64,000 nt of DNA. It comes from Maritimibacter alkaliphilus (GTDB lineage Bacteria; Pseudomonadota; Alphaproteobacteria; Rhodobacterales; Rhodobacteraceae). The stretch spans positions 310,001-374,000 of the forward strand of contig NZ_JAHVIT010000003.1 of NCBI RefSeq assembly GCF_019801605.1, given 5' to 3'. Positions 1 through 8,761 of the stretch are shown here, in pieces. Within the stretch, counting starts at the first letter, position 1. The number at the start of each line of letters is the position of its first letter. Below the pieces are notes generated by a model. It saw only the letters and a list, made by a program, of their open reading frames with translations, ran no database searches and was not told the DNA's origin. A program made the position numbers and the translations under genes.

Positions 1-479
1 ACTGCTTCGCGCTCAAGTGGATCAAGCAGCGGTCCCGCTGGCTGAAGGGGTACATGGTCACCTATCTCGTCCACATGCGCCGCCCGGGCAGGCTGCTGAA
101 GGACCTCGGCCTCTGGCGCTTTCTCGGCTTCAACGCGCATTTCGTCAGCGCGCTGTCGCAGTTCCTGCTGGCCCCGGTGTTCTGGTCGATGTGGCTGATC
201 CCCTTCGGCCTGCCCCACCCCCTGCTGGACATGACCTCACCGGCCCTCTTCCGGACCCTCGCGACGGTGTTCTTTGCAACCGAATGCGTCAATGTCGCGC
301 TCGGGATCATCGCCGTCTCGGGGCGGGAGCACCGGCACCTCATCCCCTGGGTGCCGAGCCTGATGCTCTATTTCCCGCTGGGATGCATCGCGGCCTACAA
401 GGCGCTCTTCGAACTGGTCGCCTGCCCGTTCTACTGGGACAAGACCCAGCACGGGCATTCCGCACCGGAGGCCGACTGA
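1..479 (+). CDS. Glycosyltransferase family 2, C-terminal part (partial at window edge)
   Basis: The frame is open from the first base (reading frame starts at base 3) and ends with TGA at 477-479, so only about 158 C-terminal residues are visible. The segment starts with a QRSRW motif (bases 27-41). This is the Q-x-x-R-W acceptor/product-binding signature of processive GT2 enzymes such as cellulose-synthase-like and N-acetylglucosaminyl transferases. It is followed by about three or four hydrophobic membrane spans (AHFVSALSQFLLAPVFWSMW, then CVNVALGIIAV and SLMLYFPLGCIAAYKALFELV). An integral membrane polysaccharide or glycolipid glycosyltransferase is likely. The catalytic N-terminal domain lies outside the window, so the sugar and product cannot be told. 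Confidence 0.8.
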   Translation, partial: CFALKWIKQRSRWLKGYMVTYLVHMRRPGRLLKDLGLWRFLGFNAHFVSALSQFLLAPVFWSMWLIPFGLPHPLLDMTSPALFRTLATVFFATECVNVALGIIAVSGREHRHLIPWVPSLMLYFPLGCIAAYKALFELVACPFYWDKTQHGHSAPEAD

Positions 480-484
480 GCGGA

Positions 485-1132
485 TCAGTTCCCGGTCGTG
501 CCGATCTCGCCGCTGTCGATCTTCAGACGGGTGATGAAGGCCTTGGAGATGTGATCGCGCAGCGCGGCGGAGGCCTTGGCCTCGTCCCGCTCCGAGATCG
601 CCTGCACGATGGCCTCATGCTCTGCCAGCGCGGTGGCATCGCGCCCCTCGGCGGCCAGCGAGGTGGTCGCCAGCAGGGCCATGGTCCGGTGCACGAGGTC
701 GAGCTGCTGCACGAGGTAGCGGTTGTGCGAGGCGAGGTGCAGCTGCTTGTGGAACCGCTTGTTGGCCCGCGACAGCGCCTTGGGATCGCCGATCAGGGTG
801 CGGTCCTCGTCGACCATGTCGAAGAGCACGCGGATTTCCTCGGGCGTGGCATGGCGCGCGGCGAGACCGGCGGCCAGCCCCTCGAGCTCGGCCCGCACGG
901 CATAGAGCTCGGCCAGCTGCGAATGATCCAGCGAGGCCACGATCAGCGAACGCCCGTCCCGGGTCAGCAGCGACTGGGTCTCAAGCCGTTGCAACGCCTC
1001 GCGGATCGGCGTGCGCGACACGCCGAAACGCTCGGCCAGCTCGCTTTCCACCAGCCGGTCGCCCGGGCGGTAGAGCCCCACGTCGATCGCCTCGAGGATG
1101 AGCGTATAGGCATCCTTCTGAGCCGGCTTCAT
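485..1132 (-). CDS. GntR family transcriptional regulator (FadR/VanR, FCD domain)
   Basis: A DNA-binding repressor or activator of 215 residues. The N-terminal winged helix-turn-helix is clear (YRPGDRLVESELAERFGV, then SRTPIREALQRLE). It is followed by an all-helical FCD effector domain with the usual Asp and His metal or ligand residues (HKQLHLASHNRYL and LAEHEAIVQAI). I chose the ATG at 1130-1132 because AGAGAG precedes it at a suitable distance. An in-frame ATG at 1160-1162 would add ten residues but has no ribosome binding site. The gene is divergent from the HAD gene and convergent with the GT2 fragment. The effector is unknown. Members of this group usually sense small organic acids. 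Confidence 0.85.
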   Translation of the reverse strand: MKPAQKDAYTLILEAIDVGLYRPGDRLVESELAERFGVSRTPIREALQRLETQSLLTRDGRSLIVASLDHSQLAELYAVRAELEGLAAGLAARHATPEEIRVLFDMVDEDRTLIGDPKALSRANKRFHKQLHLASHNRYLVQQLDLVHRTMALLATTSLAAEGRDATALAEHEAIVQAISERDEAKASAALRDHISKAFITRLKIDSGEIGTTGN

Positions 1133-1242
1133 GGGGCGTTTCTCTCTGATCGTTCCGTCCATCGGGGCACGTTAGTGCGCCGCTGCGTCAGGGGCAAGGC
1201 GGCAGCTTGTCCAGCCCCGCGCCCGGGCGTATGGTCCGGCCC

Positions 1243-1887
1243 ATGGCAAAAGATGCATTCACCCACGTCACGACCTGGGTTTTCGACCTCGACAACACGC
1301 TCTATCCCCCCGCCGCCCGGCTCTTTGACCAGATCTCGGCGCGGATGACGCAATACGTGATGGACGCGCTGAAGGTCGATGCCGCCGAGGCCGACCGGCT
1401 GCGCAAGCTCTACTGGCGCGAGCACGGCACCACGCTGGCCGGGCTGATGCGCCTGCATGACGTGGACCCCGGGCCCTACCTGACCCATGTGCACGAGATC
1501 GACATGAGCCACCTCGAGGTGGACGTGCAGCTGGCCGAGGGGATCCGCGCCCTGCCCGGCCGCAAGATCGTCTACACCAACGGCTGCGCGCCCTATGCCG
1601 AGCGGGTCATCGCGGCCCGCGGGCTGAACGGGCTTTTCGATGCGGTCTACGGCGTGGAACATGCCGATTTCCTGCCCAAGCCCGAGGCCGGCGCCTTTGC
1701 CAAGGTCTTCGAGCTGGACGGCGTTCAGACCGAGACGGCGGCGATGTTCGAGGACGATCCGCGCAACCTCGCCGTGCCCCACGGGCTGGGGATGCGCACA
1801 GTTTACGTGGCCGAGGAGCCGATGGAGGCGGAGCATATCCACTTCCACACCGATGACCTCGCCGGCTTCCTGCACCGGCTGACCTGA
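1243..1887 (+). CDS. HAD family hydrolase, pyrimidine 5'-nucleotidase type
   Basis: A cytosolic phosphatase of 214 residues in HAD subfamily IA, close to the SDT1/YjjG-like pyrimidine 5'-nucleotidases that dephosphorylate UMP or CMP. Motif I is FDLDNTLYP near residues 14-22, with the nucleophile Asp and the second Asp two residues later. Motif II is IVYTNG, motif III has the Lys in FLPKPEAGAF, and motif IV is MFEDDPRNL. I chose the ATG at 1243 (MAKDAFTHV) because it puts motif I at the usual distance from the N terminus. An upstream in-frame ATG at 1207 has no family support. It is transcribed divergently from the GntR gene, with 110 bp between the chosen starts. Confidence 0.85.
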   Translation: MAKDAFTHVTTWVFDLDNTLYPPAARLFDQISARMTQYVMDALKVDAAEADRLRKLYWREHGTTLAGLMRLHDVDPGPYLTHVHEIDMSHLEVDVQLAEGIRALPGRKIVYTNGCAPYAERVIAARGLNGLFDAVYGVEHADFLPKPEAGAFAKVFELDGVQTETAAMFEDDPRNLAVPHGLGMRTVYVAEEPMEAEHIHFHTDDLAGFLHRLT

Positions 1888-1914
1888 GCGGGCCGCGCGC
1901 CCCCGGTGATGTGA

Positions 1915-1947
1915 AAGGGCGGCCCGCGTCTCGCGCAGGCCGCCCTT
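1915..1947. terminator. Strong GC hairpin after the HAD gene
   Basis: Perfect ten-base arms AAGGGCGGCC (1915-1924) and GGCCGCCCTT (1938-1947) enclose a 13-base loop, followed by TCTCTTGT. It lies between convergent genes, 27 bp after the HAD stop codon, and fits an intrinsic terminator for that gene. Confidence 0.75.
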
Positions 1948-1992
1948 CTCTTGTCCCGTCGCCATTGCAAGGCGTCTTCCTCCCGGTCCTAC

Positions 1993-2037
1993 CCGTTTTC
2001 TTCGAAGAAAACGGACCGGAAAATGCGCATTTTCCGG
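1993..2037. repeat. Double-palindrome element, family A copy 1
   Basis: Two perfect 22-bp palindromes are separated by one A. The first (1993-2014) is CCGTTTTCTTC followed by its reverse complement. The second (2016-2037) is CCGGAAAATGC followed by its reverse complement. Copies recur at 37545-37589 (opposite orientation) and 53938-53982. This copy sits between the convergent HAD and methylmalonyl-CoA mutase genes, 38 bp from the mutase stop codon. Each half can form its own 10-11 bp hairpin in RNA, so a terminator or mRNA 3'-end role is possible. Confidence 0.85.
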
Positions 2038-2074
2038 ACAGGGCCGCCACTGGGGTAGCCCTGCCGGGCGAGGC

Positions 2075-4204
2075 TCAGCCGCGGGCTTCGCGGATCAGCT
2101 TCAGGATGTCCTGCGCCGCCTGCGGGATGTTGGTGCCGGGGCCGAAGATCGCCTTCACGCCGGCTTTCTTGAGGAAGTCGTAATCCTGCTGCGGGATCAC
2201 CCCACCGCAGATCACGAGGATATCCTCGGCGCCCTTCTCCTTCAGCGCGGCAATCAGCTGCGGAGCCAGCGTCTTGTGGCCAGCCGCCTGCGACGAGATG
2301 CCGACCACGTGCACGTCGTTGTCGATGGCATCCTGCGCGGCCTCGTCCGGGGTCTGGAACAGCGGGCCCACGTCCACGTCGAAACCGATGTCGGCAAAGG
2401 CCGTGGCGATGACCTTGGCCCCTCGGTCGTGGCCGTCCTGCCCCATCTTCACCACCAGCATCCGCGGGCGGCGGCCTTCGACCTCGGCGAAGTCCTCGAC
2501 CGCCTTCTGGATCGCGGCAAAGCCCTCGTCGCCCTCGTAGGCGGCCCCGTAAACCCCGGCGAGGGTCTTCACCTCGGCCCGGTGACGTCCGAATTCCTTC
2601 TCCATCGCCATGCTGATCTCTCCAACGGTGGCGCGGGCGCGCGCGGCCTCGACCGCGGCCTCCAGCAGGTTGCCTCCCTCGCGCGCGCGGCGCGTCAACT
2701 CGTCCAGCGCCGCATCGCAGGCCGCCTGATCGCGGGTGTCGCGGATCGAGGTCAGCCGGGCGATCTGGCTTTCGCGGACCTTCACGTTGTCCACGTCGAG
2801 GATGTCGATCGGGTCTTCCTTGTCCTTGCGGTACTTGTTGACCCCGACGATCACCTCCTGTCCCCGGTCGATCATCGCCTGCCGGGTCGCCGCGGTCTCC
2901 TCGATCCGCAGCTTGGGCATGCCCGAGGCCACGGCCTTGGTCATGCCGCCCATCTCCTCGACCTCCTGCATGAGGGCCCAGGCCTTCTCGATCAGCTCGG
3001 CGGTCAGGCTCTCGACGTAGTAGGAGCCTGCCAGCGGGTCGACCACGTTGGTGATCCCGGTCTCTTCCTGCAGGATAAGCTGGGTGTTCCGCGCGATCCG
3101 GGCCGAGAAGTCCGTCGGCAGGGCGATCGCCTCGTCCAGCGCGTTGGTGTGCAGCGACTGGGTGCCGCCGAGGACCGCCGACAGCGCCTCGTACGCCGTG
3201 CGGATGACGTTGTTGTAGGGGTCCTGCTCCTGCAAACTCACGCCCGAGGTCTGGCAGTGGGTGCGCAGCATCTTGGAGCGTTCGGACTTGGCGTCGAACT
3301 CCGTCATGACGCGGTGCCAGAGCGTCCGCGCGGCGCGCAGCTTGGCGGCCTCCATGAAGAAGTTCATGCCGATGGCGAAGAAGAACGACAGCCGGCCCGC
3401 GAACTTGTCCACGTCCATGCCGGCCTCGATCGCGGCCTTCACGTATTCGCGCCCGTCGGCCAGCGTGTAGGCCAGTTCCTGCACGAGGTTCGCGCCCGCT
3501 TCCTGCATGTGGTAGCCGGAAATCGAGATCGAGTTGAACCTGGGCATCTCGTTCGAGGTGTACTCGATGATGTCCGAGATGATCCGCATCGAGGGTTCGG
3601 GTGGATAGATGTAGGTGTTGCGGACCATGAACTCCTTGAGGATGTCGTTCTGGATCGTGCCCGCCAGCAGCGCCTTGTCGTGGCCCTGCTCCTCGCCGGT
3701 GACGATGAAGGAGGCCAGGATCGGGATCACCGCGCCGTTCATGGTCATCGAGACCGAGACCTGATCGAGCGGGATGCCGTCGAAGAGGATCTTCATGTCC
3801 TCGACACTGTCGATCGCCACGCCGGCCTTGCCCACGTCGCCCACCACGCGGGGGTGGTCGCTGTCATAGCCGCGGTGCGTCGCGAGGTCGAAGGCGACCG
3901 AGACGCCCTGCTGACCGGCGGCGAGGTTGCGGCGGTAGAAGGCGTTCGATTCCTCCGCGGTGGAGAAGCCCGCATATTGCCGGATCGTCCAGGGCCGGCC
4001 CGCGTACATCGTCGCCTTCACCCCGCGGGTGAAGGGGCCGAAGCCCGGCATCGTGCCCATATGCGGCAGCTCGGCCGTGTCCTCGGCGGTATAGATCGGC
4101 TGAACCGGAATTCCTTCCAGCGTGTCCCAGACGAGGCTGTCAGGGCTTTTGCCCTTCAGCTCCTTCTCGGCCAGGTTACGCCACGCGTCCTTCGTCTGTG
4201 CCAT
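2075..4204 (-). CDS. scpA: Methylmalonyl-CoA mutase, single-chain, cobalamin-dependent
   Basis: A cytosolic enzyme of 709 residues that interconverts (R)-methylmalonyl-CoA and succinyl-CoA, the last step of propionyl-CoA assimilation. The N-terminal TIM-barrel substrate domain runs from about residue 20 to 540 and includes the [20 protein letters not shown] region and the [15 protein letters not shown] segment. The C-terminal B12-binding domain has the D-x-H-x-x-G signature as DGHDRG, with the cobalt-ligating His at about 592. It is followed by the [10 protein letters not shown] and [10 protein letters not shown] segments. The start ([10 protein letters not shown]) has AGAGGAC upstream. The longer open frame above it is not coding. 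The start overlaps the 3' end of the upstream sulfotransferase-like gene by 29 bp. Confidence 0.97.
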   Translation of the reverse strand: MAQTKDAWRNLAEKELKGKSPDSLVWDTLEGIPVQPIYTAEDTAELPHMGTMPGFGPFTRGVKATMYAGRPWTIRQYAGFSTAEESNAFYRRNLAAGQQGVSVAFDLATHRGYDSDHPRVVGDVGKAGVAIDSVEDMKILFDGIPLDQVSVSMTMNGAVIPILASFIVTGEEQGHDKALLAGTIQNDILKEFMVRNTYIYPPEPSMRIISDIIEYTSNEMPRFNSISISGYHMQEAGANLVQELAYTLADGREYVKAAIEAGMDVDKFAGRLSFFFAIGMNFFMEAAKLRAARTLWHRVMTEFDAKSERSKMLRTHCQTSGVSLQEQDPYNNVIRTAYEALSAVLGGTQSLHTNALDEAIALPTDFSARIARNTQLILQEETGITNVVDPLAGSYYVESLTAELIEKAWALMQEVEEMGGMTKAVASGMPKLRIEETAATRQAMIDRGQEVIVGVNKYRKDKEDPIDILDVDNVKVRESQIARLTSIRDTRDQAACDAALDELTRRAREGGNLLEAAVEAARARATVGEISMAMEKEFGRHRAEVKTLAGVYGAAYEGDEGFAAIQKAVEDFAEVEGRRPRMLVVKMGQDGHDRGAKVIATAFADIGFDVDVGPLFQTPDEAAQDAIDNDVHVVGISSQAAGHKTLAPQLIAALKEKGAEDILVICGGVIPQQDYDFLKKAGVKAIFGPGTNIPQAAQDILKLIREARG

Positions 4205-5123
4205 GTGCTTGTCCTCTTGTCTCTCGCCGCGCGGCGGATGTTGTCCCCGCCTGCCGCGCCTCCTTCTGTCTGACCAGGAATGTCCCGGCCCAATCCTCCT
4301 GCACCAGCCGCGCAAGGCCGTCGGCCCCGGCGCGCAGCCAGTCGAGATCCTGCCTGTAGGCGGCCTCCAGCGCCGCCCGCTGGCTGTCGTCGAAGAGCCG
4401 CCAAGGCCCCTGCCCCCCGGGCAGCCGCGCCGGATCGGCACCGCGATCCCTCAGCGCGCCGCGCAGGGCGGGCAGGTCGGGGCGGCGGTGCAGCCACTCG
4501 CGCGCATGGGTCAGCGGCGGCAGCACGGCGTGGCCTGCCATGTGCCACAGGCGTGTTTCCGGCAGCCCGGCATAGGTCTCATGCGGCAGCACCAGCACCT
4601 CGGCCCCGCCAGCCGCCGCCGCGATATCCGTGATCACCGCGCGCCAGCCGCGCGGCTGGGTCACCAGCCGGTCCAGCAGGGCGGCGTCGGGCAGGCGGTG
4701 GCCCCGCATCACCGCGAAGGCGAGGCAGGATTCCCAGTACGGCGCCTGCGCCCGGATCGACAGCGCGATGCGCCGGGGCCGGCACCCGAAGGCGGCGACG
4801 TGGCGCGCGATCCGCTCGCCCGCGTCACGGTAGAGCGTGGCCTCGCGCAGGTTGGCGCGGGGCGCGCCCAGCATGTTCTCGTCCGAGACGATCAGCCACC
4901 GGACACCATCACGCCGCGCAGCCTCGAGGTTGAGGGCGATCCGCCCCCGCGCCCGCGCGGCCCCCGGCCCGCCGTTGACACCCGCCAGCAGCCCGCGCCG
5001 GGTCCGCGTCGGGCCCCAGACGCCGATGCCATGGCCCGCCAGCTGCGCGGCATTGCCTGCCAGATAGGCCTGAAACGTGGTGGAAGCGGTGCGATGCGCC
5101 CCCGCGTGCAGGATGATCTCCAT
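4176..5123 (-). CDS. Sulfotransferase-like protein of unknown substrate
   Basis: A protein of 315 residues. The N terminus [18 protein letters not shown] resembles the PAPS 5'-phosphosulfate loop of bacterial sulfotransferases (H-x-G-x-x-K/R-T-x-T/S-T). The later [15 protein letters not shown] segment resembles the 3'-phosphate-binding R/S region. The rest is not diagnostic, so the substrate cannot be named and the fold assignment is only moderately secure. The ATG at 5121-5123 has AGAGGA just upstream. The gene overlaps the start of methylmalonyl-CoA mutase by 29 bp and must be co-transcribed with it. It is divergent from the DUF4174 gene. It may equally be a lineage-specific hypothetical protein. 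Confidence 0.6.
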   Translation of the reverse strand: MEIILHAGAHRTASTTFQAYLAGNAAQLAGHGIGVWGPTRTRRGLLAGVNGGPGAARARGRIALNLEAARRDGVRWLIVSDENMLGAPRANLREATLYRDAGERIARHVAAFGCRPRRIALSIRAQAPYWESCLAFAVMRGHRLPDAALLDRLVTQPRGWRAVITDIAAAAGGAEVLVLPHETYAGLPETRLWHMAGHAVLPPLTHAREWLHRRPDLPALRGALRDRGADPARLPGGQGPWRLFDDSQRAALEAAYRQDLDWLRAGADGLARLVQEDWAGTFLVRQKEARQAGTTSAARRETRGQAHGTDEGRVA

Positions 5124-5292
5124 TCCTCTGCGCCCCTTCTGCTGCCGCGCCCGGAGGGCCACGATCCGTCCCCGCAACCCTGCGCGGGGAGACGTGAGAA
5201 GAGGCTTAACCTGCGGATTTGTCGCAATGTCACAAAGGATTTTCGTAGTATTTTCGTGGTCTGCGCTTATATCCGGACGGACAGGAGGGGCC

Positions 5293-5787
5293 ATGACATC
5301 AGTGAAGACATGCCTAAGCGCCCTGTTGCTCGTGCTTGCGCCGCTCGGTGCCGCCGCGCAGCAGGCGACCAGCGTTCCCGACGCGGCGGCGCCGGACGCG
5401 CCCGTGGAAACCCCAGTGGAAGAGAGCGTGTTCTGGACTGGCGAGACACCGGACCTCGACAGCTTCCTCTGGGAAAAACGCCCCGTGGTGGTCTTTGCCG
5501 ACACGCCCAATGACCCGCAGTACCGGCGCCAGATCGAGAACCTCCAAGAGCGCCCGGCCGAACTGCTGGACCGCGATGTCATCGTGCTGACCGATACCGA
5601 TCCCGCCGCCAGCGGCCCGCTGCGGCGCAAGCTGCGCCCGCGCGGGTTCAACGTGGTGCTGATCGACAAGAACGGGCAGGTCACGCTGCGCAAGCCGCAG
5701 CCGCTGACCGTGCGCGAGCTGTCCGCCACCATAGACAAGACACCGCTGCGGCGGCAGGAACTGCAGGAACGGCGGCTGCTGCAATAG
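5293..5787 (+). CDS. DUF4174 domain secreted protein
   Basis: A protein of 164 residues with a clear signal peptide (MTSVKTCLSALLLVLAPLG, cleaved near AAA-QQ). The mature chain has an acidic or proline-rich linker, then a thioredoxin-like DUF4174 domain (WEKRPVVVFADTPNDPQYRRQ, VIVLTDTDP and GFNVVLIDKNG). No CXXC is present, so redox activity is not implied. The start at 5293 has an almost ideal AGGAGGGG seven bases upstream. Longer in-frame starts to 5077 are spurious. It is divergent from the sulfotransferase-like gene and convergent with pccA. Confidence 0.85.
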   Translation: MTSVKTCLSALLLVLAPLGAAAQQATSVPDAAAPDAPVETPVEESVFWTGETPDLDSFLWEKRPVVVFADTPNDPQYRRQIENLQERPAELLDRDVIVLTDTDPAASGPLRRKLRPRGFNVVLIDKNGQVTLRKPQPLTVRELSATIDKTPLRRQELQERRLLQ

Positions 5788-5811
5788 GATTGCAGCGTCC
5801 CCGGACCCGCG

Positions 5812-5856
5812 AGTTCAGCACAGGCCAGTTCGGGACAAGCCAGTTCAGGACCGGCC
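5812..5856. repeat. Three-copy 15-bp tandem repeat
   Basis: Three imperfect head-to-tail 15-mers: AGTTCAGCACAGGCC, AGTTCGGGACAAGCC and AGTTCAGGACCGGCC, followed by a degenerate fourth. They lie 24 bp after the DUF4174 stop codon in the gap before convergent pccA. No gene overlaps them. Similar three-copy short arrays occur at 37487 and 59671. Confidence 0.8.
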
Positions 5857-5917
5857 ATTCCGGGCCGTCCGGCCCACGGGGCACGGGGCCCCGCAGGCGG
5901 TATGACGGCCCCGAAGA

Positions 5918-7963
5918 TCACTCGAATTCCATGATCACGTCGTCGACCGCGAGGCTTGCGCCCGCAGCGGCGTTGATCTTGGTCACCACGGCCTTCTTCT
6001 CGGCGCGCAGGATGTTCTCCATCTTCATCGCCTCGATGGTGCAGAGCGGCTGGCCTTCCTGCACCTCCTGCCCCTCTTCCACGTCGATCTTAACGACGAG
6101 GCCCGGCATCGGGCAGAGCAGCATCTTGGAGGTGTCGGGCGGCAGCTTCTCGGGCATCAGCCGGGCCAGTTCGGCCTGACGCGGCGTGCGCACGTGGACC
6201 TTCATGTCGGCCCCGCGCATCCGCACCGCGAACCCGCCCGAGATGTAGGAAACCTTCATCACCAGCGGCGCGCCTTCGACCGTCATTTCGGCCAGCTGGT
6301 CGCCCGGGGTCCAGTCGCCGGCCACCCGCAGCGCGGTGCCGTCGTCAAAGGTCACCGTCGCGCCGTCGGGCGAGGCATCGACCTTCACGTCGAAGCTGGC
6401 GCCCTGAAGCGCGACGTTCCAGTCGTCGCCCACCTGACGCTCGTGGTTGCCCATCCGGCCCGAGATGCGGGTCTTGCGGATTTCGGCCACGCGGTTCATC
6501 GCGGCACAGGCGGCGGCCACGCGCTTCAGCTCGGCCTCCGGCAGGGTCACGCCGTCGAAGCCCTCGGGGTATTCCTCGGCGATGAAGGCCGTGGTCATGT
6601 CGCCGGAGACGAACTTCGGATGGTCCATCACGGCGGCGAGGAACGGCAGGTTGTGCCCGATGCCCTCGACCTCGAACCGATCGAGCGCGATGCGCATCGC
6701 CTCGATCGCCGCCTCGCGGGTCGGCGCCCAGGTGCAGAGCTTGGCGATCATCGGGTCGTAGTACATCGAGATCTCGCCGCCTTCGTAGACGCCGGTGTCA
6801 TTGCGCACGGCCGTGTCGCCCGCGGGCGCATCGCCCTGCCACTTGCCGTTCACCAGGAGCGGGCCGGCGGCCTGCTCCTCGGGCGGACGGTAGCGGGTCA
6901 GGCGACCGATGGAGGGCAGGAAGTTGCGATAGGGGTCCTCGGCATAGAGCCGGTTCTCGATCGCCCAGCCGGTCAGGGTGACGTCGTCCTGCGTGATGCT
7001 CAGCGGCTCGCCGCCCGCGACGCGGATCATCTGCTCGACAAGGTCGACGCCGGTGATCAGCTCGGTCACGGGGTGTTCCACCTGAAGGCGGGTGTTCATC
7101 TCGAGGAAGTAGAAGTTCTTGGACCCGTCGACGATGAATTCGACCGTCCCGGCAGAGGCATAGCCCACGGCCTTGGCCAGTGCGACGGCCTGTTCGCCCA
7201 TCGCCTTGCGGGTCTCCTCGTCGAGGAAGGGAGAGGGTGCCTCTTCGACGACCTTCTGGTTCCGGCGCTGGATCGAGCATTCCCGCTCGCCCAGGTAGAT
7301 GCCGTTGCCATGGCTGTCGCAGAGCACCTGGATCTCGATGTGGCGCGGCTGGGTGACGAACTTCTCGATGAAGATCCGGTCATCGCCGAAGGAGTTCGCG
7401 GCCTCGTTCTTGGAGGACTGGAAGCCCTCGCGCGCCTCGGTGTCGTTCCACGCGATCCGCATGCCCTTGCCGCCGCCGCCGGCGGAGGCCTTGATCATCA
7501 CCGGATAGCCGATCTCGCCGGAGATCTTCACCGCCTCCTCGGCGTCCTCGATCAGCCCCATGTAGCCGGGCACGGTGGAGACACCGGCCTCCTGCGCGAT
7601 CTTCTTCGAGGTGATCTTGTCGCCCATGGCCTCGATGGCCTTGACCGGCGGGCCCACGAAGGCCACGCCCGCGGCCTCCAGCGCCTGCGCGAACTTGGGG
7701 TTCTCCGACAGGAAGCCGTAGCCCGGGTGCACCGCCTGCGCGCCGCTCTTCTTGATCGCCTCCATGATCTTGTCGATCACGATATAGGACTGGTTCGCCT
7801 GGGGCGGGCCGATGTGGATGGCTTCGTCGGCCATGGCAACGTGCAAGGCGTTGCGGTCGGCGTCGGAATAGACGGCCACGGTGCTGATGCCCATCTTGCG
7901 CGCGGTCTTGATGACGCGGCAGGCGATCTCGCCCCGGTTGGCGATCAGGATTTTGTCGAACAT
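5918..7963 (-). CDS. pccA: Propionyl-CoA carboxylase alpha subunit (biotin carboxylase and biotin carrier)
   Basis: A protein of 681 residues that carboxylates its own biotin with bicarbonate and ATP and hands the carboxyl group to PccB to make methylmalonyl-CoA. It has a biotin carboxylase N-terminal domain (MFDKILIANRGEIACRVIKT), an ATP-grasp domain with the glycine loop KASAGGGGKGMR, and the active-site EMNTRLQVEHPVTE. A BT bridging domain follows, then the C-terminal carrier domain. The biotinyl lysine is Lys647 in EAMKMEN, 35 residues from the C terminus as usual. The start MFDK is preceded by a GGAAGGGG tract, and an in-frame ATG two codons upstream is less likely. It forms a complex with the pccB product at 10412-11944. 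Confidence 0.97.
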   Translation of the reverse strand: MFDKILIANRGEIACRVIKTARKMGISTVAVYSDADRNALHVAMADEAIHIGPPQANQSYIVIDKIMEAIKKSGAQAVHPGYGFLSENPKFAQALEAAGVAFVGPPVKAIEAMGDKITSKKIAQEAGVSTVPGYMGLIEDAEEAVKISGEIGYPVMIKASAGGGGKGMRIAWNDTEAREGFQSSKNEAANSFGDDRIFIEKFVTQPRHIEIQVLCDSHGNGIYLGERECSIQRRNQKVVEEAPSPFLDEETRKAMGEQAVALAKAVGYASAGTVEFIVDGSKNFYFLEMNTRLQVEHPVTELITGVDLVEQMIRVAGGEPLSITQDDVTLTGWAIENRLYAEDPYRNFLPSIGRLTRYRPPEEQAAGPLLVNGKWQGDAPAGDTAVRNDTGVYEGGEISMYYDPMIAKLCTWAPTREAAIEAMRIALDRFEVEGIGHNLPFLAAVMDHPKFVSGDMTTAFIAEEYPEGFDGVTLPEAELKRVAAACAAMNRVAEIRKTRISGRMGNHERQVGDDWNVALQGASFDVKVDASPDGATVTFDDGTALRVAGDWTPGDQLAEMTVEGAPLVMKVSYISGGFAVRMRGADMKVHVRTPRQAELARLMPEKLPPDTSKMLLCPMPGLVVKIDVEEGQEVQEGQPLCTIEAMKMENILRAEKKAVVTKINAAAGASLAVDDVIMEFE

Positions 7964-8071
7964 GTCATGCCCCTTCCCGGTCTTGGTTCGTGTCCCGGCC
8001 CGGCGCCACTGCGCCCGGCGTGGTGTGTCCTGCCCTCCGGAGACCCGGCCAGCGGGCACCCGTTAGACGCG

Positions 8072-8105
8072 AAAACGCCACCGCGGCAGGCACCGCGATG
8101 GCGTT
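8072..8105 (-). terminator. Terminator of the glycine-zipper lipoprotein gene
   Basis: Read on the minus strand, arms AACGCCA-T-CGCGG and CCGCG-G-TGGCGTT form a 12-bp stem with one internal mismatch and a six-base loop, running into TTTT. It lies 50 bp after the lipoprotein stop codon and upstream of pccA, so pccA probably has its own promoter or relies on read-through. Confidence 0.75.
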
Positions 8106-8154
8106 CGGATTTTGTCGTGCAGGACCGGGTTCCGACCGGGGGGTCGGAGCGCGA

Positions 8155-8367
8155 TCAGTTGCAGCGATGCGGATACTGGTTGCAGTAGGCGACGTTGGCC
8201 GCAGCACCGACGAGGGCGCCGGTTGCCAGGCTGCCACCCGCGACGGCCGAGCCTGCACCGCCGACACCGGCGCCGAGGACGGCTTGTTCACCGAGCGTGT
8301 CGCCACAGGCTGCGAGGCCGCCCAGAAGCGCGGTTGCCAGGATCCATTTCTTGCTGTTCTTGAGCAT
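8155..8367 (-). CDS. Small glycine-zipper lipoprotein
   Basis: A protein of 70 residues. A lysine-rich start, hydrophobic stretch and lipobox LAAC (Cys21) mark a lipoprotein exported by Sec and processed by LspA. The mature part is a glycine-zipper-like segment (GAGVGGAGSAVAGGSLATGALVGAAANVAY) followed by a short cysteine- and histidine-containing tail. Similar small proteins of the group are usually membrane-inserting or of unknown role. GGTGAG precedes the ATG. It lies between pccA and the acidic-tail gene and is closed by its own terminator. Confidence 0.8.
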   Translation of the reverse strand: MLKNSKKWILATALLGGLAACGDTLGEQAVLGAGVGGAGSAVAGGSLATGALVGAAANVAYCNQYPHRCN

Positions 8368-8761
8368 CGTATCTCACCCCAAATGTTTGCGTATCTGGGG
8401 GATAGAACACGCGAACGTGCCGCCGGTTCCATAGCGTTGATCACGACGCGGCGGGAAACCGCCGCAGCCCGGCGGGCCACCGGCATGAAGCCGCCACGTG
8501 ACGTGGCAGGAGCGGAGTGCCCGCGCGAGATGTCCGGGAAAAAGGCGGGCGGCCGGTTGTTGGGGGAACCGGGCCGCCCATAAGGGGAAGGGTAACGGTA
8601 TAGACACGCCGCTGGACGCAGGTCCTGATCGGACAAGGAAAACCGCCCTGCAGCATTCTTGATGCTGCCCGTCAGAATCGCTCCCGCCAAGATTGAAATG
8701 CGGGGCGCAACTGCGTGGGCCATTCCTTGCCGGAAAAGGGGGGTCAGCGGCAGATTCACGC
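8368..8761. other. Gene-free gap with one terminator-like hairpin
   Basis: No convincing open frame is seen. The open frames here are high-GC shadows. The gap holds the promoter region of the glycine-zipper lipoprotein and a hairpin described at 8547-8579. Nothing else stands out. Confidence 0.5.
8547..8579 (-). terminator. Terminator-like hairpin downstream of the acidic-tail gene
   Basis: On the minus strand GGGCGGCC-CGGTT pairs with AACCG-GCCGCCC (one bulge) and is followed by GCCTTTTTCC, a U-rich tract in RNA. It lies about 180 bp after the acidic-tail gene stop codon, so the transcript would have a long 3' UTR. Confidence 0.6.

Noticed and set aside
2075-4204. Cobalamin riboswitch for the mutase gene
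   Set aside because: The upstream sequence is coding DNA of the sulfotransferase-like gene and no B12-box pattern is seen.
5124-5292. Sigma-70 promoter elements upstream of DUF4174 (TTATAT near 5267)
   Set aside because: A plausible -10 exists but no acceptable -35 at the right distance, so I do not report it as a promoter.
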